In this document: positions 17,090 to 26,558 of the stretch, piece by piece
Position numbering within the stretch: position 1 is the stretch's first letter
Layout of the letters: each line of letters opens with the position of its first letter
Origin: Aestuariivivens insulae
GTDB taxonomy: Bacteria > Bacteroidota > Bacteroidia > Flavobacteriales > Flavobacteriaceae
Direction of reading: 5' to 3'
Assembly: GCF_022662195.1 (NCBI RefSeq)
Contig: NZ_JAKMCS010000007.1
Location: forward strand, 124,001-188,000
DNA: 64,000 bases
Translations under genes and position numbers: made by a program
Notes under the pieces: generated by a model
Database searches by the model: none
Told to the model about the DNA's origin: nothing
The model's input: only the letters and a program-made list of their open reading frames with translations

Positions 17090-18268
17090 ATGAAGGATAA
17101 ATTGGCGTTATATATAAAAGTAATTGTTCTCCTTTTAGTAAGCGTGCGTAGTGTATCTAATGCGCAAGAGAAAAATAACAAAGTTTCTACTATAAAATAT
17201 GAAAAACTTGAAGAACTAAAATTGGCCATGCCCTCAGGAAAAGAGAAAGCTGTCAAAAATTTTAAGAAATTAATCGAAGAGGCCGATAAATTATTAAAAA
17301 TAGAAGGGTTTTCTGCAGTGAATAAAGTTGGTGTGCCTCCTAGTGGAAGTAAACACGATTATATGAGTATTGGTCCATATTGGTGGCCAAATCCAGAAAC
17401 CGATAATGGCTTGCCTTATATAAGAAAAGACGGGAAAATAAACCCTGAAGCTCGAAATAATTATACAGATTTCACAGCTAAACAGAGTTTTATTTCTGTT
17501 GTGCAAACATTGCGTATGGCCTACTATCTTACTAATGAAAAGAAATATGCCGATAAGAATTTAGAATTAATTAATATCTGGTTTTTAGATGAAGCTACCA
17601 AAATGAATCCTAATATTAATTATGGACAGTATGTTCCTGGAGAATCAGAAGGAAGATGTTTTGGTATCATTGAGTTTGGCGGAATTACAGAAGTAATAGA
17701 ATTTTTAGAACTAGCGAAAGATAGAAATATATTGGATAAAAAAACCGAGAAAGGTATGTTTAACTGGTTTGCAGAATATGGCCATTGGTTAAAGCATAGT
17801 AAGCTAGGTAAAGAAGAATCTACCAGAAAGAATAATCATGGTACACATTATGATGTTCAATTGCTTAATATCTTACTTTACTTAAATAGAACCAACGAGG
17901 TTAAGAAATACCTTTCTACAATAACCAAGGCTCGAATATTTAGCCAAATAGAACCCGATGGAAGTCAGCCGTTGGAATTAACAAGAACAAAATCATTTTC
18001 ATACTCTGTTATGAATTTACATGCTTTTCTAGAATTAGCTATTATTGGACAAAAGGTTGGGGTAAATCTATGGGGTTTAGAATCTAAAGATGGAAGAAGC
18101 ATAAAAAAGGGGTATCAATATATGCTGCCATACCTTAATCAAGAAAAAGAATGGGAGTATAAACAAATAAAAGACAAAAAACATTCCGAAGAAAAGTTAA
18201 TATCAGATTTGAAGTTAGCTAAAGAAATGTTCAATGAAACTTCTTTTAATATAGTACTTGGGAAATAA
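17090..18268 (+). CDS. secreted alginate-lyase-superfamily (PF05426-like) polysaccharide lyase
   Basis: From the ATG at 17090 the protein is 392 residues and starts with a signal peptide (LALYIKVIVLLLVSVRSVSNA). The longer in-frame reading from 17033 hides that signal and is rejected. The mature part is an (alpha/alpha) toroid with YMSIGPYWWPNP, the NNHGTHYDVQ motif containing the conserved Asn-His, and the late LELTRTKSFSYS motif. This set is characteristic of PF05426 proteins (PL5 and PL38). Characterised members cleave alginate or glucuronan at uronic acids by beta-elimination. In this cluster a uronate-containing ulvan fragment is a more likely substrate than alginate, since no alginate genes (PL6, PL7, PL17, KdgF) are nearby. 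Confidence 0.83.
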   Translation: MKDKLALYIKVIVLLLVSVRSVSNAQEKNNKVSTIKYEKLEELKLAMPSGKEKAVKNFKKLIEEADKLLKIEGFSAVNKVGVPPSGSKHDYMSIGPYWWPNPETDNGLPYIRKDGKINPEARNNYTDFTAKQSFISVVQTLRMAYYLTNEKKYADKNLELINIWFLDEATKMNPNINYGQYVPGESEGRCFGIIEFGGITEVIEFLELAKDRNILDKKTEKGMFNWFAEYGHWLKHSKLGKEESTRKNNHGTHYDVQLLNILLYLNRTNEVKKYLSTITKARIFSQIEPDGSQPLELTRTKSFSYSVMNLHAFLELAIIGQKVGVNLWGLESKDGRSIKKGYQYMLPYLNQEKEWEYKQIKDKKHSEEKLISDLKLAKEMFNETSFNIVLGK

Positions 18269-18306
18269 ATTTTAAGAAAGACTTGAAATTATTGAATTTT
18301 AAGATA

Positions 18307-21300
18307 ATGAAAAAGTTAATTGCATTAATATCTTTATTACTTGTTGTAGAGGTTTGTCAATCTCAAGAAGATATAGGTTATGCTTTAAAGAAGGGGTTTC
18401 AAAGCCCACCAAATCAAGCCAAAGCCAGAACTTGGTGGCATTGGATTAGCGGAAATGTTTCTAAATCAGGAATCACCAAAGATTTAGAGGCTATGAAAGC
18501 TGTGGGTATTCAAGAAGCACAACTCTTCAATGTACATTTGGGTTTTCCAAAAGGACCTGTAAAATATTTAAGTGAAGAGTGGCTTGATTTGTTTAAGTTT
18601 TCAGCAAAGGAAGCACAACGTTTAGGATTGGAATTGGCATTTCATAATAGCGCAGGATGGTCATCAAGTGGAGGTCCTTGGGTTGCTGAAGAACATGCGA
18701 TGCAAACTTTGGTGTTTAGTGAATTAGAGGTAAATGGGGATCAATTATTTAAAGAACAATTACCTAAACCGAAAACAAAGTTTGATTATTACAAAGACGT
18801 TGCCGTTTTAGCCTTTCCTAAACCTAAAAAAAACCTAAAAATTGACGGCTTAGATTATAAAAATCTATCGGAGCGCATTCGCAATCACCTGTTGCCAGAT
18901 GATAAAGAAATACCGAAGGATGCCATCATTCAAAAAGAAGATATAATAGATTTAACTTCAAAATTAAAAGATGATGGTAGTTTAGACTGGAACATTCCAA
19001 CAGGTGAATGGATTATTTTACGATTAGGGCATACGCCCATTGGTACTACTAATAGACCAGCACCACCTGAAGCTAAAGGCTTAGAGATAGATAAAATGAG
19101 TAAAAAAGCCTTAGATGCTTATTGGGAAGACGCTGTGCAACCCATCATTGACAAGTTGGGGGATTTGATAGGAACTACTGTTAATAATTGTTTGATAGAT
19201 AGTTATGAGGTAGAAACTACCAATTGGACGACTGGCTTCGATGTTCAATTTGAAGCTTTAAGAGGTTATGATTTGACCTCTTATTTACCAACTATAGCAG
19301 GATATTATGTAGATAGTGGTGAGGTTTCTGAACGTTTTTTATGGGATTTTAGAAGAACCATAGGCGATTTAATCGCCGAAAACTATTATGCGCATTTTGC
19401 AGAATTATGCCATAAAAAAGGCATGAAATTTTCAGTTGAACCGTATTGGGGGCCTTTTGATAATATGCAGGTAGGTGCCACAGGCGATATTGTGATGTGT
19501 GAATTTTGGAGTGGCGGATATCCGTTTTTCGATTCACCAAAATTTGTGTCGTCCATTGCGCATTTAAACGGAAGTGCCATTGTGGGTGCCGAGTCGTTTA
19601 CAGGTATTGGAGGTTGGGATGAACATCCAGCTCAATTAAAAGCTATTGGAGATAGGGCATGGGCGGAAGGTATCACCCGATTTATTTTTCATACCTACGT
19701 ACATCAACCTTGGGATGTCACCCCAGGTTTGGCATTGAGCTATCATGGGACAGATTTTAACCGATTAAATACGTGGTGGTATCAAAGTAAATCGTACATG
19801 GCCTACATAGCCCGTTCTCAGTTTTTATTACAACAAGGTACCAATGTGGCTGATGTTTTGGTGTTTACGGGTGAATCATCACCCAATACGGCTTTTTTGT
19901 TTCCTGAAATAAAAAGTTTAGGATATGACTACGATTTGATTGGTGCAAATAAATTATCAGAGCTTGTTGTGAAAGATGGTGATATGTGCACGCCTGTTGG
20001 AGGTAAGTACAAAGTTTTGGTGTTACCAGAATCTGATTGGATAACACCAAAAGCACTTAAAATTGTAGAAAGTTTGGTTAAGGCAGGAGCCACGGTTATA
20101 GGCAATAAACCCAAAAAATCACCAAGCCTTAATAATTATCCAAGTTGCGATGATGAAGTGAAAATTATTGCGGACAAGTTATGGAATGAAAACTTAATAC
20201 AAGCTATTTCAATTTCAGATTATCTTCAACATTATAATTCGCCGGATTTCAAAATAGAAGAAGGTGTTTCAGATGATCTTAATTTTATACATAGAAAGAA
20301 AGATGAAGCTGAAATCTATTTTATTGCCAACGGTAAAAAACAAAGTAGGGTGTTAAGCTGTCGTTTTAGAGTCTCAGGTAAACAACCTGAGGTTTGGAAT
20401 GCCGAGACGGGTAAAATAACCTATCCAGCTGTTTGGGAAAATAATGGTAATGGCACTACAACTGTGACCTTAACTTTGGAAGCAGAACAGTCCATATTTG
20501 TGGTTTTTAAAGAAGCACCAATCATTAAAAACAATTTAGTTGCGGTGGAAGCTAAATTAGATTGCCCAAAACAAGAACCACTTTCAAACTTAAAGATTAT
20601 TAAAGCGGAATATGGCACCTTTCTTCAAGAGGGGATAGTTGACATTACCAATAGAGTTGTGAATGCTATTGAAGACGGTAAACTGGATTTTAAAATTACT
20701 AGGGCATTTTGCCATTGCGACCCCGCTATGGGGTATAAGAAAGAATTTAGGATGGCCTACCAAATTGGGGATACTGTGCATCAACTTTATGCCGAAGAGC
20801 GCGAGCATATTACTATTGATGTAGGTAGTGAAGAACTTAAAATTTTAAAAGCCGTGTTCGGGAAATTCAAGCCTGAAACGAAAGGTGTTCCTAAGTACTA
20901 CCCACTGCTTGACATTACAGGTGTCATTCAGCAAAAAATAAATTCTGGAGAATACGAAATTTTGGTTGATGATGCCTTTATAGACAATCAATCTGCTGAA
21001 GGAGATAAACCTGAAGTTCGAGTTACCTATGAAACAGATGGTGAAGAGTATACTAAAATAGTGTCCAAAGGCCAAATCCTTAAACTATCAAAGCCTATGG
21101 CTAAGCCACAATTGGTTTTAAATTCGGGGTATCAAGAATGGGTTACACCTTATTCAGGCACACTAAATTATATCAATACATTAGGTGAATCTAATACGGT
21201 GAAAATAAAATCCATACCTGATCCATTGGAGCTTTCTGGGGCTTGGGATGTAAATTTTGAATCTCCAAATGGTGTTTCAAAAATAGAAAAGTTTGATAAG

Positions 21301-21801
21301 CTATTATCTTGGTCAGAATCTTCAGATGAGAGCATTCGTTATTTTTCTGGTACTGCTAGTTATACGAAAAAAATTAGTTTACCTAGGAAATTCTTTAGGG
21401 GTAATAATGAAATAGAGTTAGATTTAGGTAGTATATCTGTAATTGCTGAAGTCAATATAAATGGAAATTATGTAGGGACTTTATGGAAAGCTCCTTTCAG
21501 AGTAAATATTTCAGACTTTGTAAAAAAAGGGACTAATAGTTTAGAAATTAAAGTGACCAATTTATGGCCTAATAGATTAATTGGCGATGAACAGTTTACC
21601 TTAGATTACAAAATAAAAGGAGAAAGATTAGGTACATTACCAGATTGGCTGCTAAATAACCAGCAGCGTCTATCTAACAGAACTACTTTACCTTCATGGA
21701 AACATTGGAGTAAAAATGATTTGCTAAAAACTTCAGGGCTTTTAGGACCGGTAAAAATTCAATTGTATAAAAAAATAAAACTGGAAAGTACTGATGAATA
21801 A
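18307..21801 (+). CDS. GH106 alpha-L-rhamnosidase-like protein
   Basis: The ATG at 18307 gives a typical signal (MKKLIALISLLLVVEVCQSQ), whereas the TTG at 18283 adds eight residues before it. The mature 1164-residue protein has the GH106 hallmarks ARTWWHWISGNVSKSGI near the start, LELAFHNSAGWSSSGGPW and GAESFTGIGGWDEHPAQLKA. The C-terminal half holds several beta-sandwich domains, ending with a galactose-binding-like module (AEVNINGNYVGTLWKAPF). Family GH106 releases alpha-L-rhamnose. Beside two GH78 enzymes it gives this locus a third rhamnosidase, consistent with a rhamnose-rich glycan bearing different linkages or sulfation. Its 3' end overlaps the next gene by 8 bases. Confidence 0.9.
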   Translation: MKKLIALISLLLVVEVCQSQEDIGYALKKGFQSPPNQAKARTWWHWISGNVSKSGITKDLEAMKAVGIQEAQLFNVHLGFPKGPVKYLSEEWLDLFKFSAKEAQRLGLELAFHNSAGWSSSGGPWVAEEHAMQTLVFSELEVNGDQLFKEQLPKPKTKFDYYKDVAVLAFPKPKKNLKIDGLDYKNLSERIRNHLLPDDKEIPKDAIIQKEDIIDLTSKLKDDGSLDWNIPTGEWIILRLGHTPIGTTNRPAPPEAKGLEIDKMSKKALDAYWEDAVQPIIDKLGDLIGTTVNNCLIDSYEVETTNWTTGFDVQFEALRGYDLTSYLPTIAGYYVDSGEVSERFLWDFRRTIGDLIAENYYAHFAELCHKKGMKFSVEPYWGPFDNMQVGATGDIVMCEFWSGGYPFFDSPKFVSSIAHLNGSAIVGAESFTGIGGWDEHPAQLKAIGDRAWAEGITRFIFHTYVHQPWDVTPGLALSYHGTDFNRLNTWWYQSKSYMAYIARSQFLLQQGTNVADVLVFTGESSPNTAFLFPEIKSLGYDYDLIGANKLSELVVKDGDMCTPVGGKYKVLVLPESDWITPKALKIVESLVKAGATVIGNKPKKSPSLNNYPSCDDEVKIIADKLWNENLIQAISISDYLQHYNSPDFKIEEGVSDDLNFIHRKKDEAEIYFIANGKKQSRVLSCRFRVSGKQPEVWNAETGKITYPAVWENNGNGTTTVTLTLEAEQSIFVVFKEAPIIKNNLVAVEAKLDCPKQEPLSNLKIIKAEYGTFLQEGIVDITNRVVNAIEDGKLDFKITRAFCHCDPAMGYKKEFRMAYQIGDTVHQLYAEEREHITIDVGSEELKILKAVFGKFKPETKGVPKYYPLLDITGVIQQKINSGEYEILVDDAFIDNQSAEGDKPEVRVTYETDGEEYTKIVSKGQILKLSKPMAKPQLVLNSGYQEWVTPYSGTLNYINTLGESNTVKIKSIPDPLELSGAWDVNFESPNGVSKIEKFDKLLSWSESSDESIRYFSGTASYTKKISLPRKFFRGNNEIELDLGSISVIAEVNINGNYVGTLWKAPFRVNISDFVKKGTNSLEIKVTNLWPNRLIGDEQFTLDYKIKGERLGTLPDWLLNNQQRLSNRTTLPSWKHWSKNDLLKTSGLLGPVKIQLYKKIKLESTDE

Positions 21802-23215
21802 ATTCTTGGTTATCAATCTTATAATTTGTTTTTGCTTGTTAGGGTGTGCAACAAAATCCAAAGAGGCTAAAGCAATCACAGAAGAAAACAAAATGGTAGA
21901 TAATTTTGCCGATAACGGTTTTGGTAATGCTGTGGCTGTGGTACAGCATCCTGCCGGAGTTTATCATAAAGGCATTACCTATGTGTGTTATCAAGGTCCT
22001 TTGGAAGACCCGTATGTGGCTTCGTACAATCATAAGACTAAAGAATGGAAAGGCCCTTACAAAGCAGGTGTAAGTGAAATGGGTAAAGACCCCAATCATA
22101 AAACAGATAACCATGGTAAACCCTCTATGTTGGTTGATAATGCTGGTTATATACATATTACTTTTGGCGGTCATGGCGGCACGAAAAAGTTTGGTGAAAA
22201 TCCTTTAGGAAATCATCATTATGGTAAAAACAAACACGTGGTTACTAAAAAGCCTTTTGATATTTCTAGTTGGGAGGAATTGGACAATATTCCCCCCTTT
22301 GGTACCTACAACCAATTTATAAAAATGGATAATGGCGACATTTATTTGTTTTATCGCCATGGAGCTCATAGAAGCAATTGGGTATACCAAAAATCTGCGG
22401 ATAACGGACGTACATTTGATGAGCCTGTTTCATTTTTGAAACATAAGCGTAGAACAGATCTTGAAGCAGAAGACTCTTGGTATCCTTGGATTACAAAGGG
22501 GAATAATGATGAATTGTTGGTGGTTTTTGATTATCATTTATGTAGCGATACTACGGAAAAGACCAAAGGTTTAGGACACATTGCAAAACGCTATAATGTG
22601 TATTATATGGTATTCAATACAAAGCATAAGGAATGGAGAAACGTAAAAGGAGAATTACTTGAGATACCTGTATCAAGAGAAGAAGCAGATGCCAAAGCCT
22701 TGGTAGCTAAAACACCTGGTAATTGGACCTTTCAAGGCGTTGTAGATTTAGATTCTGATGGGAACCCTCATATAGGCATGACGATTGGAGAAGAAATTCC
22801 TGGCGCTAGACGAAGTGATTCAAAACAAATGCATCATTATAGATGGAATGGGGAGCATTGGATTCATTCATTAGAGGCCAATTTGCCTGAAGGCAATGGT
22901 GATTTTGAGGTTAAATCAAATCAAGAAGTGCATTTTTATATTGAAGCCAAAGAAGAGGATGATTTTGGCGAAGTGGCCAAATGGAGTAGTAATGATGATG
23001 GAGAAACATTTAAGAAAACAAAGGTTTTGTTAAGGAAGCCTAACGCTAGTTTTGCAATTTCTGCATTAATTGAAAATGCCCATCCCGATGCTAAATTAAT
23101 TGTAGCAGAACGCATGCCCGGAACGGATTACAGAAAAATGTATCTATTAGGAGAGGGTGGAGCGATGATGCGTAATAAAAGCGAAGCACAAGTTTTAAAA
23201 GTCAATTTAAAATAA
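21794..23215 (+). CDS. ulvan lyase, PL25-type beta-propeller, lipoprotein
   Basis: This 473-residue protein has lipobox FCLLGCATK and a BNR-4-type seven-bladed propeller. It carries H107 (NHGKP), H127 (GGHGG), Y172 (GTYNQ), R188 (LFYRHG), Y230 (DSWYPW) and H248 (FDYHLC). From memory of the PL25 ulvan lyase PLSV_3936, its active-site residues are H123, H143, Y188, R204, Y246 and H264, each exactly 16 higher. That fixed offset over 140 residues is strong evidence for PL25. Such enzymes cleave between 3-sulfated rhamnose and glucuronate or iduronate by beta-elimination. As a lipoprotein it may work at the cell surface or in the periplasm. It overlaps the GH106 gene by 8 bases. Confidence 0.9.
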   Translation: MNKFLVINLIICFCLLGCATKSKEAKAITEENKMVDNFADNGFGNAVAVVQHPAGVYHKGITYVCYQGPLEDPYVASYNHKTKEWKGPYKAGVSEMGKDPNHKTDNHGKPSMLVDNAGYIHITFGGHGGTKKFGENPLGNHHYGKNKHVVTKKPFDISSWEELDNIPPFGTYNQFIKMDNGDIYLFYRHGAHRSNWVYQKSADNGRTFDEPVSFLKHKRRTDLEAEDSWYPWITKGNNDELLVVFDYHLCSDTTEKTKGLGHIAKRYNVYYMVFNTKHKEWRNVKGELLEIPVSREEADAKALVAKTPGNWTFQGVVDLDSDGNPHIGMTIGEEIPGARRSDSKQMHHYRWNGEHWIHSLEANLPEGNGDFEVKSNQEVHFYIEAKEEDDFGEVAKWSSNDDGETFKKTKVLLRKPNASFAISALIENAHPDAKLIVAERMPGTDYRKMYLLGEGGAMMRNKSEAQVLKVNLK

Positions 23216-23241
23216 TCTATAAAATAATAAACTAAAAATTG

Positions 23242-24582
23242 ATGAAAGTCTTAAACAAATTAAATTATCTAATGTTGCTAATAACAATATGTTTTTCATG
23301 TGGAAACAAATCTAAAACGGCTGAGTCCAAAATAGAAAATAATAAGGGGAAGGAGCAACTACCAAATATTGTATTCATATTATCAGATGACCAATCTTGG
23401 ACAGACTATAGTTTCATGAATCATGAGTATATTGAAACACCTCGTTTAGATAAGTTTGCCTCAGAGAGTTTAACGTTTACAAGAGGGTATGTCCCAACAT
23501 CATTGTGCTCCCCATCTTTAGCGACAATTATTACGGGGTTATATCCAAAAGATCACGGTATTTTAGGTAACGATGTTGTTTATCAACGAGGAAGAGACAG
23601 GAAGGAAAGTAGAAAAAACAGGAGTGAAGCGTATAAACCAATTATTTCTCATTTTGAAAAATTAACCACACTTCCAGATATGCTCAAAGAAAAAGGCTAT
23701 CTGTCATTTCAAACTGGTAAATGGTGGCATGGCAACCATAAAACTGGTGGTTTTGATTATGGTATGACACACGGTGATCCGGAACGTGGTGGACGCCATG
23801 GTGATTATGGTTTGGAAATAGGTAGAAAAGGTTTAGATACTATTAATAGTTATGTAGATTTAGCATTAAAAGAAAAAAAGCCTTTCTTTTTATGGTATGC
23901 ACCATTTTTGCCTCATCAGCCTCATACACCACCACAACGACTTTTAGATAAATATTTACCAAAAGCGCCAACCGAATATGTGGCAAAGTATTGGGCCATG
24001 TGCGAATGGTTTGATGAAACTTGCGGAGCATTATTTGATATGATTGAGGCTAAAGGACAAATGGGAAACACATTATTTGTTTATGTATGCGATAATGGTT
24101 GGGTACAAGAACCTAATAAAAACACTTATGCTAAAATCTCAAAAAGGGCCCCTTACGATTATGGTATGCGAACACCTATTATGTATAAGTGGAAAGGTAA
24201 AATAGCCCCTAAAATGGATACCAAAACTGTTGTAAGCAGTATAGATATGGTGCCAACGATATTGAATATTTTAGGAATTGAACAACCAGAATACCTGCCG
24301 GGTATTAGTGTGTTAGACGATGAAAAATTACAAGAACGTGATATTGTTTTTGGTGAAATTTACGCACATGATTTTACAAGTGTAGATTCTAGTATGTATT
24401 ATAATGTAGCTATTGCAAAACCTTACAAATTAATTGTTCCGGATGCGGTACGAAAAGAAGGAGAGAAGGTTCAACTTTTTAACATTGTTGAAGATCCTTT
24501 TGAAAAGAATGATTTAGCCGTAAGCAACACAGAGATAGTAAAGGATTTAATGGTAAAAATTAAAGCACATAGAGCAAAATAA
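23242..24582 (+). CDS. S1-family sulfatase, lipoprotein, with CSPSL in place of CxPSR
   Basis: The ATG at 23242 gives a 446-residue protein with lipobox LLITICFSCGN. A TTG one codon earlier is less likely. It has the sulfatase N-terminal metal site NIVFILSDDQSW, the modification site C89-S-P-S-L, CDNGWVQEP for the second metal region and a typical C-terminal subdomain. The Cys needed for formylglycine is present, but the Arg that normally follows at +4 is Leu. Arg at this place usually helps stabilise the formylglycine hydrate, so activity or chemistry may differ. The rest of the fold appears intact, so it is probably not a pseudogene. It is cotranscribed with the lyase upstream. Confidence 0.86.
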   Translation: MKVLNKLNYLMLLITICFSCGNKSKTAESKIENNKGKEQLPNIVFILSDDQSWTDYSFMNHEYIETPRLDKFASESLTFTRGYVPTSLCSPSLATIITGLYPKDHGILGNDVVYQRGRDRKESRKNRSEAYKPIISHFEKLTTLPDMLKEKGYLSFQTGKWWHGNHKTGGFDYGMTHGDPERGGRHGDYGLEIGRKGLDTINSYVDLALKEKKPFFLWYAPFLPHQPHTPPQRLLDKYLPKAPTEYVAKYWAMCEWFDETCGALFDMIEAKGQMGNTLFVYVCDNGWVQEPNKNTYAKISKRAPYDYGMRTPIMYKWKGKIAPKMDTKTVVSSIDMVPTILNILGIEQPEYLPGISVLDDEKLQERDIVFGEIYAHDFTSVDSSMYYNVAIAKPYKLIVPDAVRKEGEKVQLFNIVEDPFEKNDLAVSNTEIVKDLMVKIKAHRAK

Positions 24583-24629
24583 TGATATAGATGTATTTCG
24601 TACTTCAAATATTAATAAATAGATAGTAC

Positions 24630-26552
24630 ATGAAACGAAGAGATTTTATTCAATTATCAACTATAACAGGTGTTGGATTATCATTATCAGTAACTAATTT
24701 TTTAAGTGCTTGTGATTCAGGATCAAAACAATTTCATTCATCCGAATACAGAACATTGGTTTTTAATTTGCTGAAGGACTGGTGCGATGGTATGATAAAA
24801 ACCCAAATTATAAAGCCATTAGATCCAAAAGTACATGGGCTCCTTGATTGTCCTGCTTGCGAAACGGTACATGCCAGAATCATGGATGCGGTTTATCCAT
24901 TTTTTTACATGGCAAAGGCTACGGGAGATAAAAAGTATTTAGATGCAGGTATTGCTGCTTTCGAGTGGGGAAAAAATGTAACTAGAGATGATGGGGCTTG
25001 GACCAATGATTTAGACCCGAAATCTTGGGATGGCACCACTGTTTTTGGTGCAATAGCCCTGGCTGAAACTTTGAAGTATCATGGCAATTTATTGGATGAA
25101 AGCACTCGAGAAAGATGGTATAAACGTTTAAAATCGGCTACCGAATTTGTTTTTAATAGATTTTACAAAGTTGATGCTGCAAATATCAATTATGGGGCAA
25201 CAACCATTTATGCTTTAAATTTAATAGGAAAGTTACTTAATAGCCCAAAGTACATAAGTAGAAATGAAGAATTAGTATTACAAGTTAAAAGTCACTTTAC
25301 TGAACCCAACACGCTTTTATTTGGAGAGATACAAGGGAAGAATAAAAAAGCTTTGAGCCCTAAGGGATTACCGGGAATAGATTTAGGCTATAACATAGAA
25401 GAATCCTTAAACAATTTGGTGTTGTATGCCTTAGAAGAGAAAGATGAAGAACTATTACAGCTGCTCAAAAAATCTTTGGATACGCATTTAGAGTTTATTT
25501 TACCCGATGGCGGCGTTGATAATAGTTTTGGCAACAGAATGTTTAAATGGACCTATTGGGGTAGTAGAACAAGTGATGGCATGCAACCAGCATTTGGCTT
25601 TATGGCTGGTCATAATCCGGCTTTGGGTACAGCTACCTTTAAAAATACAGAGCTTTTAAAACAGTGTACCCATAACGGCTTATTGCATGGCGGACCTCAT
25701 TATATGTCCTATGGCATCAAACCATGCGTCCATCATACCTTTGCACATGCTAAACCACTGGCAACGTTACTTGATCATTGGGATATTTTACCGAAAATAG
25801 ATAAATCAAGGCCATTGCCTAGAACAATTGCCGATGGAGAGAGGTATTTCGAAGAACTGGATGTTTCACTTTTTGCGAGAGGCGACTGGAGAGGCACAGT
25901 GTCTGCATACGATTCTGTTTACAGTCCAAGAAATGATGTTAGGCAAGCTACAGGGGCATCTATTGGGTTGTTGTATCACAATAAAGTCGGGTTACTTTGT
26001 GTGGCCAGTACAGCAATTTATAAAATGCTAGAAGCTTATAACCAGCAACCACAACCAGAAGAAGATTTTGCTTTAACACCAAGAATAGAAACTTATAAGG
26101 ATGAGGTTTGGTACAGCAATTTGTTTGATTTAGAAACGACTTTTACTTCAAAAGTTGATGCCAAAACCATCGAATACAAAGCTAATGTTCGGTTAAAAAA
26201 CGAAGCCAAAGAAATAGCTTCTGAAACAGCTTCAAATTTTGAATTGAATTACACTTGTTCAGAAGACAAGTTAGAAATTACTGTAACAACCAATCAAGAT
26301 ATTAAAACACCAACTGCTTTTGTATTGCCCATAGTTTCTCCTACAGGAGAAAAAGTACAGCAAATTTCAGAAAATGAAATTACCATAGAGAAACCAAACG
26401 GAACCGTTAAAGTGACTTCAAGTGGTATTGTAAAAATAAAAGAAATGCCAAAAAGTAGAGTCTTTAATATGGTTCCTGGTGTAGAAGCAGTGCCATTAAT
26501 TATGCCCTTTGAAGATAAAAATCAAGTTAAAATTACAATTACAATTATTTAA
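24630..26552 (+). CDS. secreted alpha/alpha-toroid plus beta-sandwich protein, candidate polysaccharide lyase or hydrolase
   Basis: A 640-residue protein starting with a Tat-like signal (KRRDFIQLSTITGVG, then FLSACDSG, which may be lipidated). Residues about 40-400 look like an (alpha/alpha) toroid with CDGMIKTQIIK, CPACETVHARIMDAVYPFFYMA and DNSFGNRMFKWTYWGSRTSDG, rich in His and Tyr (GGPHYMSYGIKPCVHHTFAHAK). Residues about 400-640 are beta-rich, like the sandwich of heparinase II/III-type lyases. I do not recognise a named family with certainty. It sits between a sulfatase and a GH2 gene in the ulvan cluster, so uronate lyase or unsaturated-uronyl activity is the best guess. The Tyr/His-rich TYWGSRTSDG and HHTFAHAK segments are candidate catalytic residues. 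Confidence 0.7.
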   Translation: MKRRDFIQLSTITGVGLSLSVTNFLSACDSGSKQFHSSEYRTLVFNLLKDWCDGMIKTQIIKPLDPKVHGLLDCPACETVHARIMDAVYPFFYMAKATGDKKYLDAGIAAFEWGKNVTRDDGAWTNDLDPKSWDGTTVFGAIALAETLKYHGNLLDESTRERWYKRLKSATEFVFNRFYKVDAANINYGATTIYALNLIGKLLNSPKYISRNEELVLQVKSHFTEPNTLLFGEIQGKNKKALSPKGLPGIDLGYNIEESLNNLVLYALEEKDEELLQLLKKSLDTHLEFILPDGGVDNSFGNRMFKWTYWGSRTSDGMQPAFGFMAGHNPALGTATFKNTELLKQCTHNGLLHGGPHYMSYGIKPCVHHTFAHAKPLATLLDHWDILPKIDKSRPLPRTIADGERYFEELDVSLFARGDWRGTVSAYDSVYSPRNDVRQATGASIGLLYHNKVGLLCVASTAIYKMLEAYNQQPQPEEDFALTPRIETYKDEVWYSNLFDLETTFTSKVDAKTIEYKANVRLKNEAKEIASETASNFELNYTCSEDKLEITVTTNQDIKTPTAFVLPIVSPTGEKVQQISENEITIEKPNGTVKVTSSGIVKIKEMPKSRVFNMVPGVEAVPLIMPFEDKNQVKITITII

Positions 26553-26558
26553 AATTAT

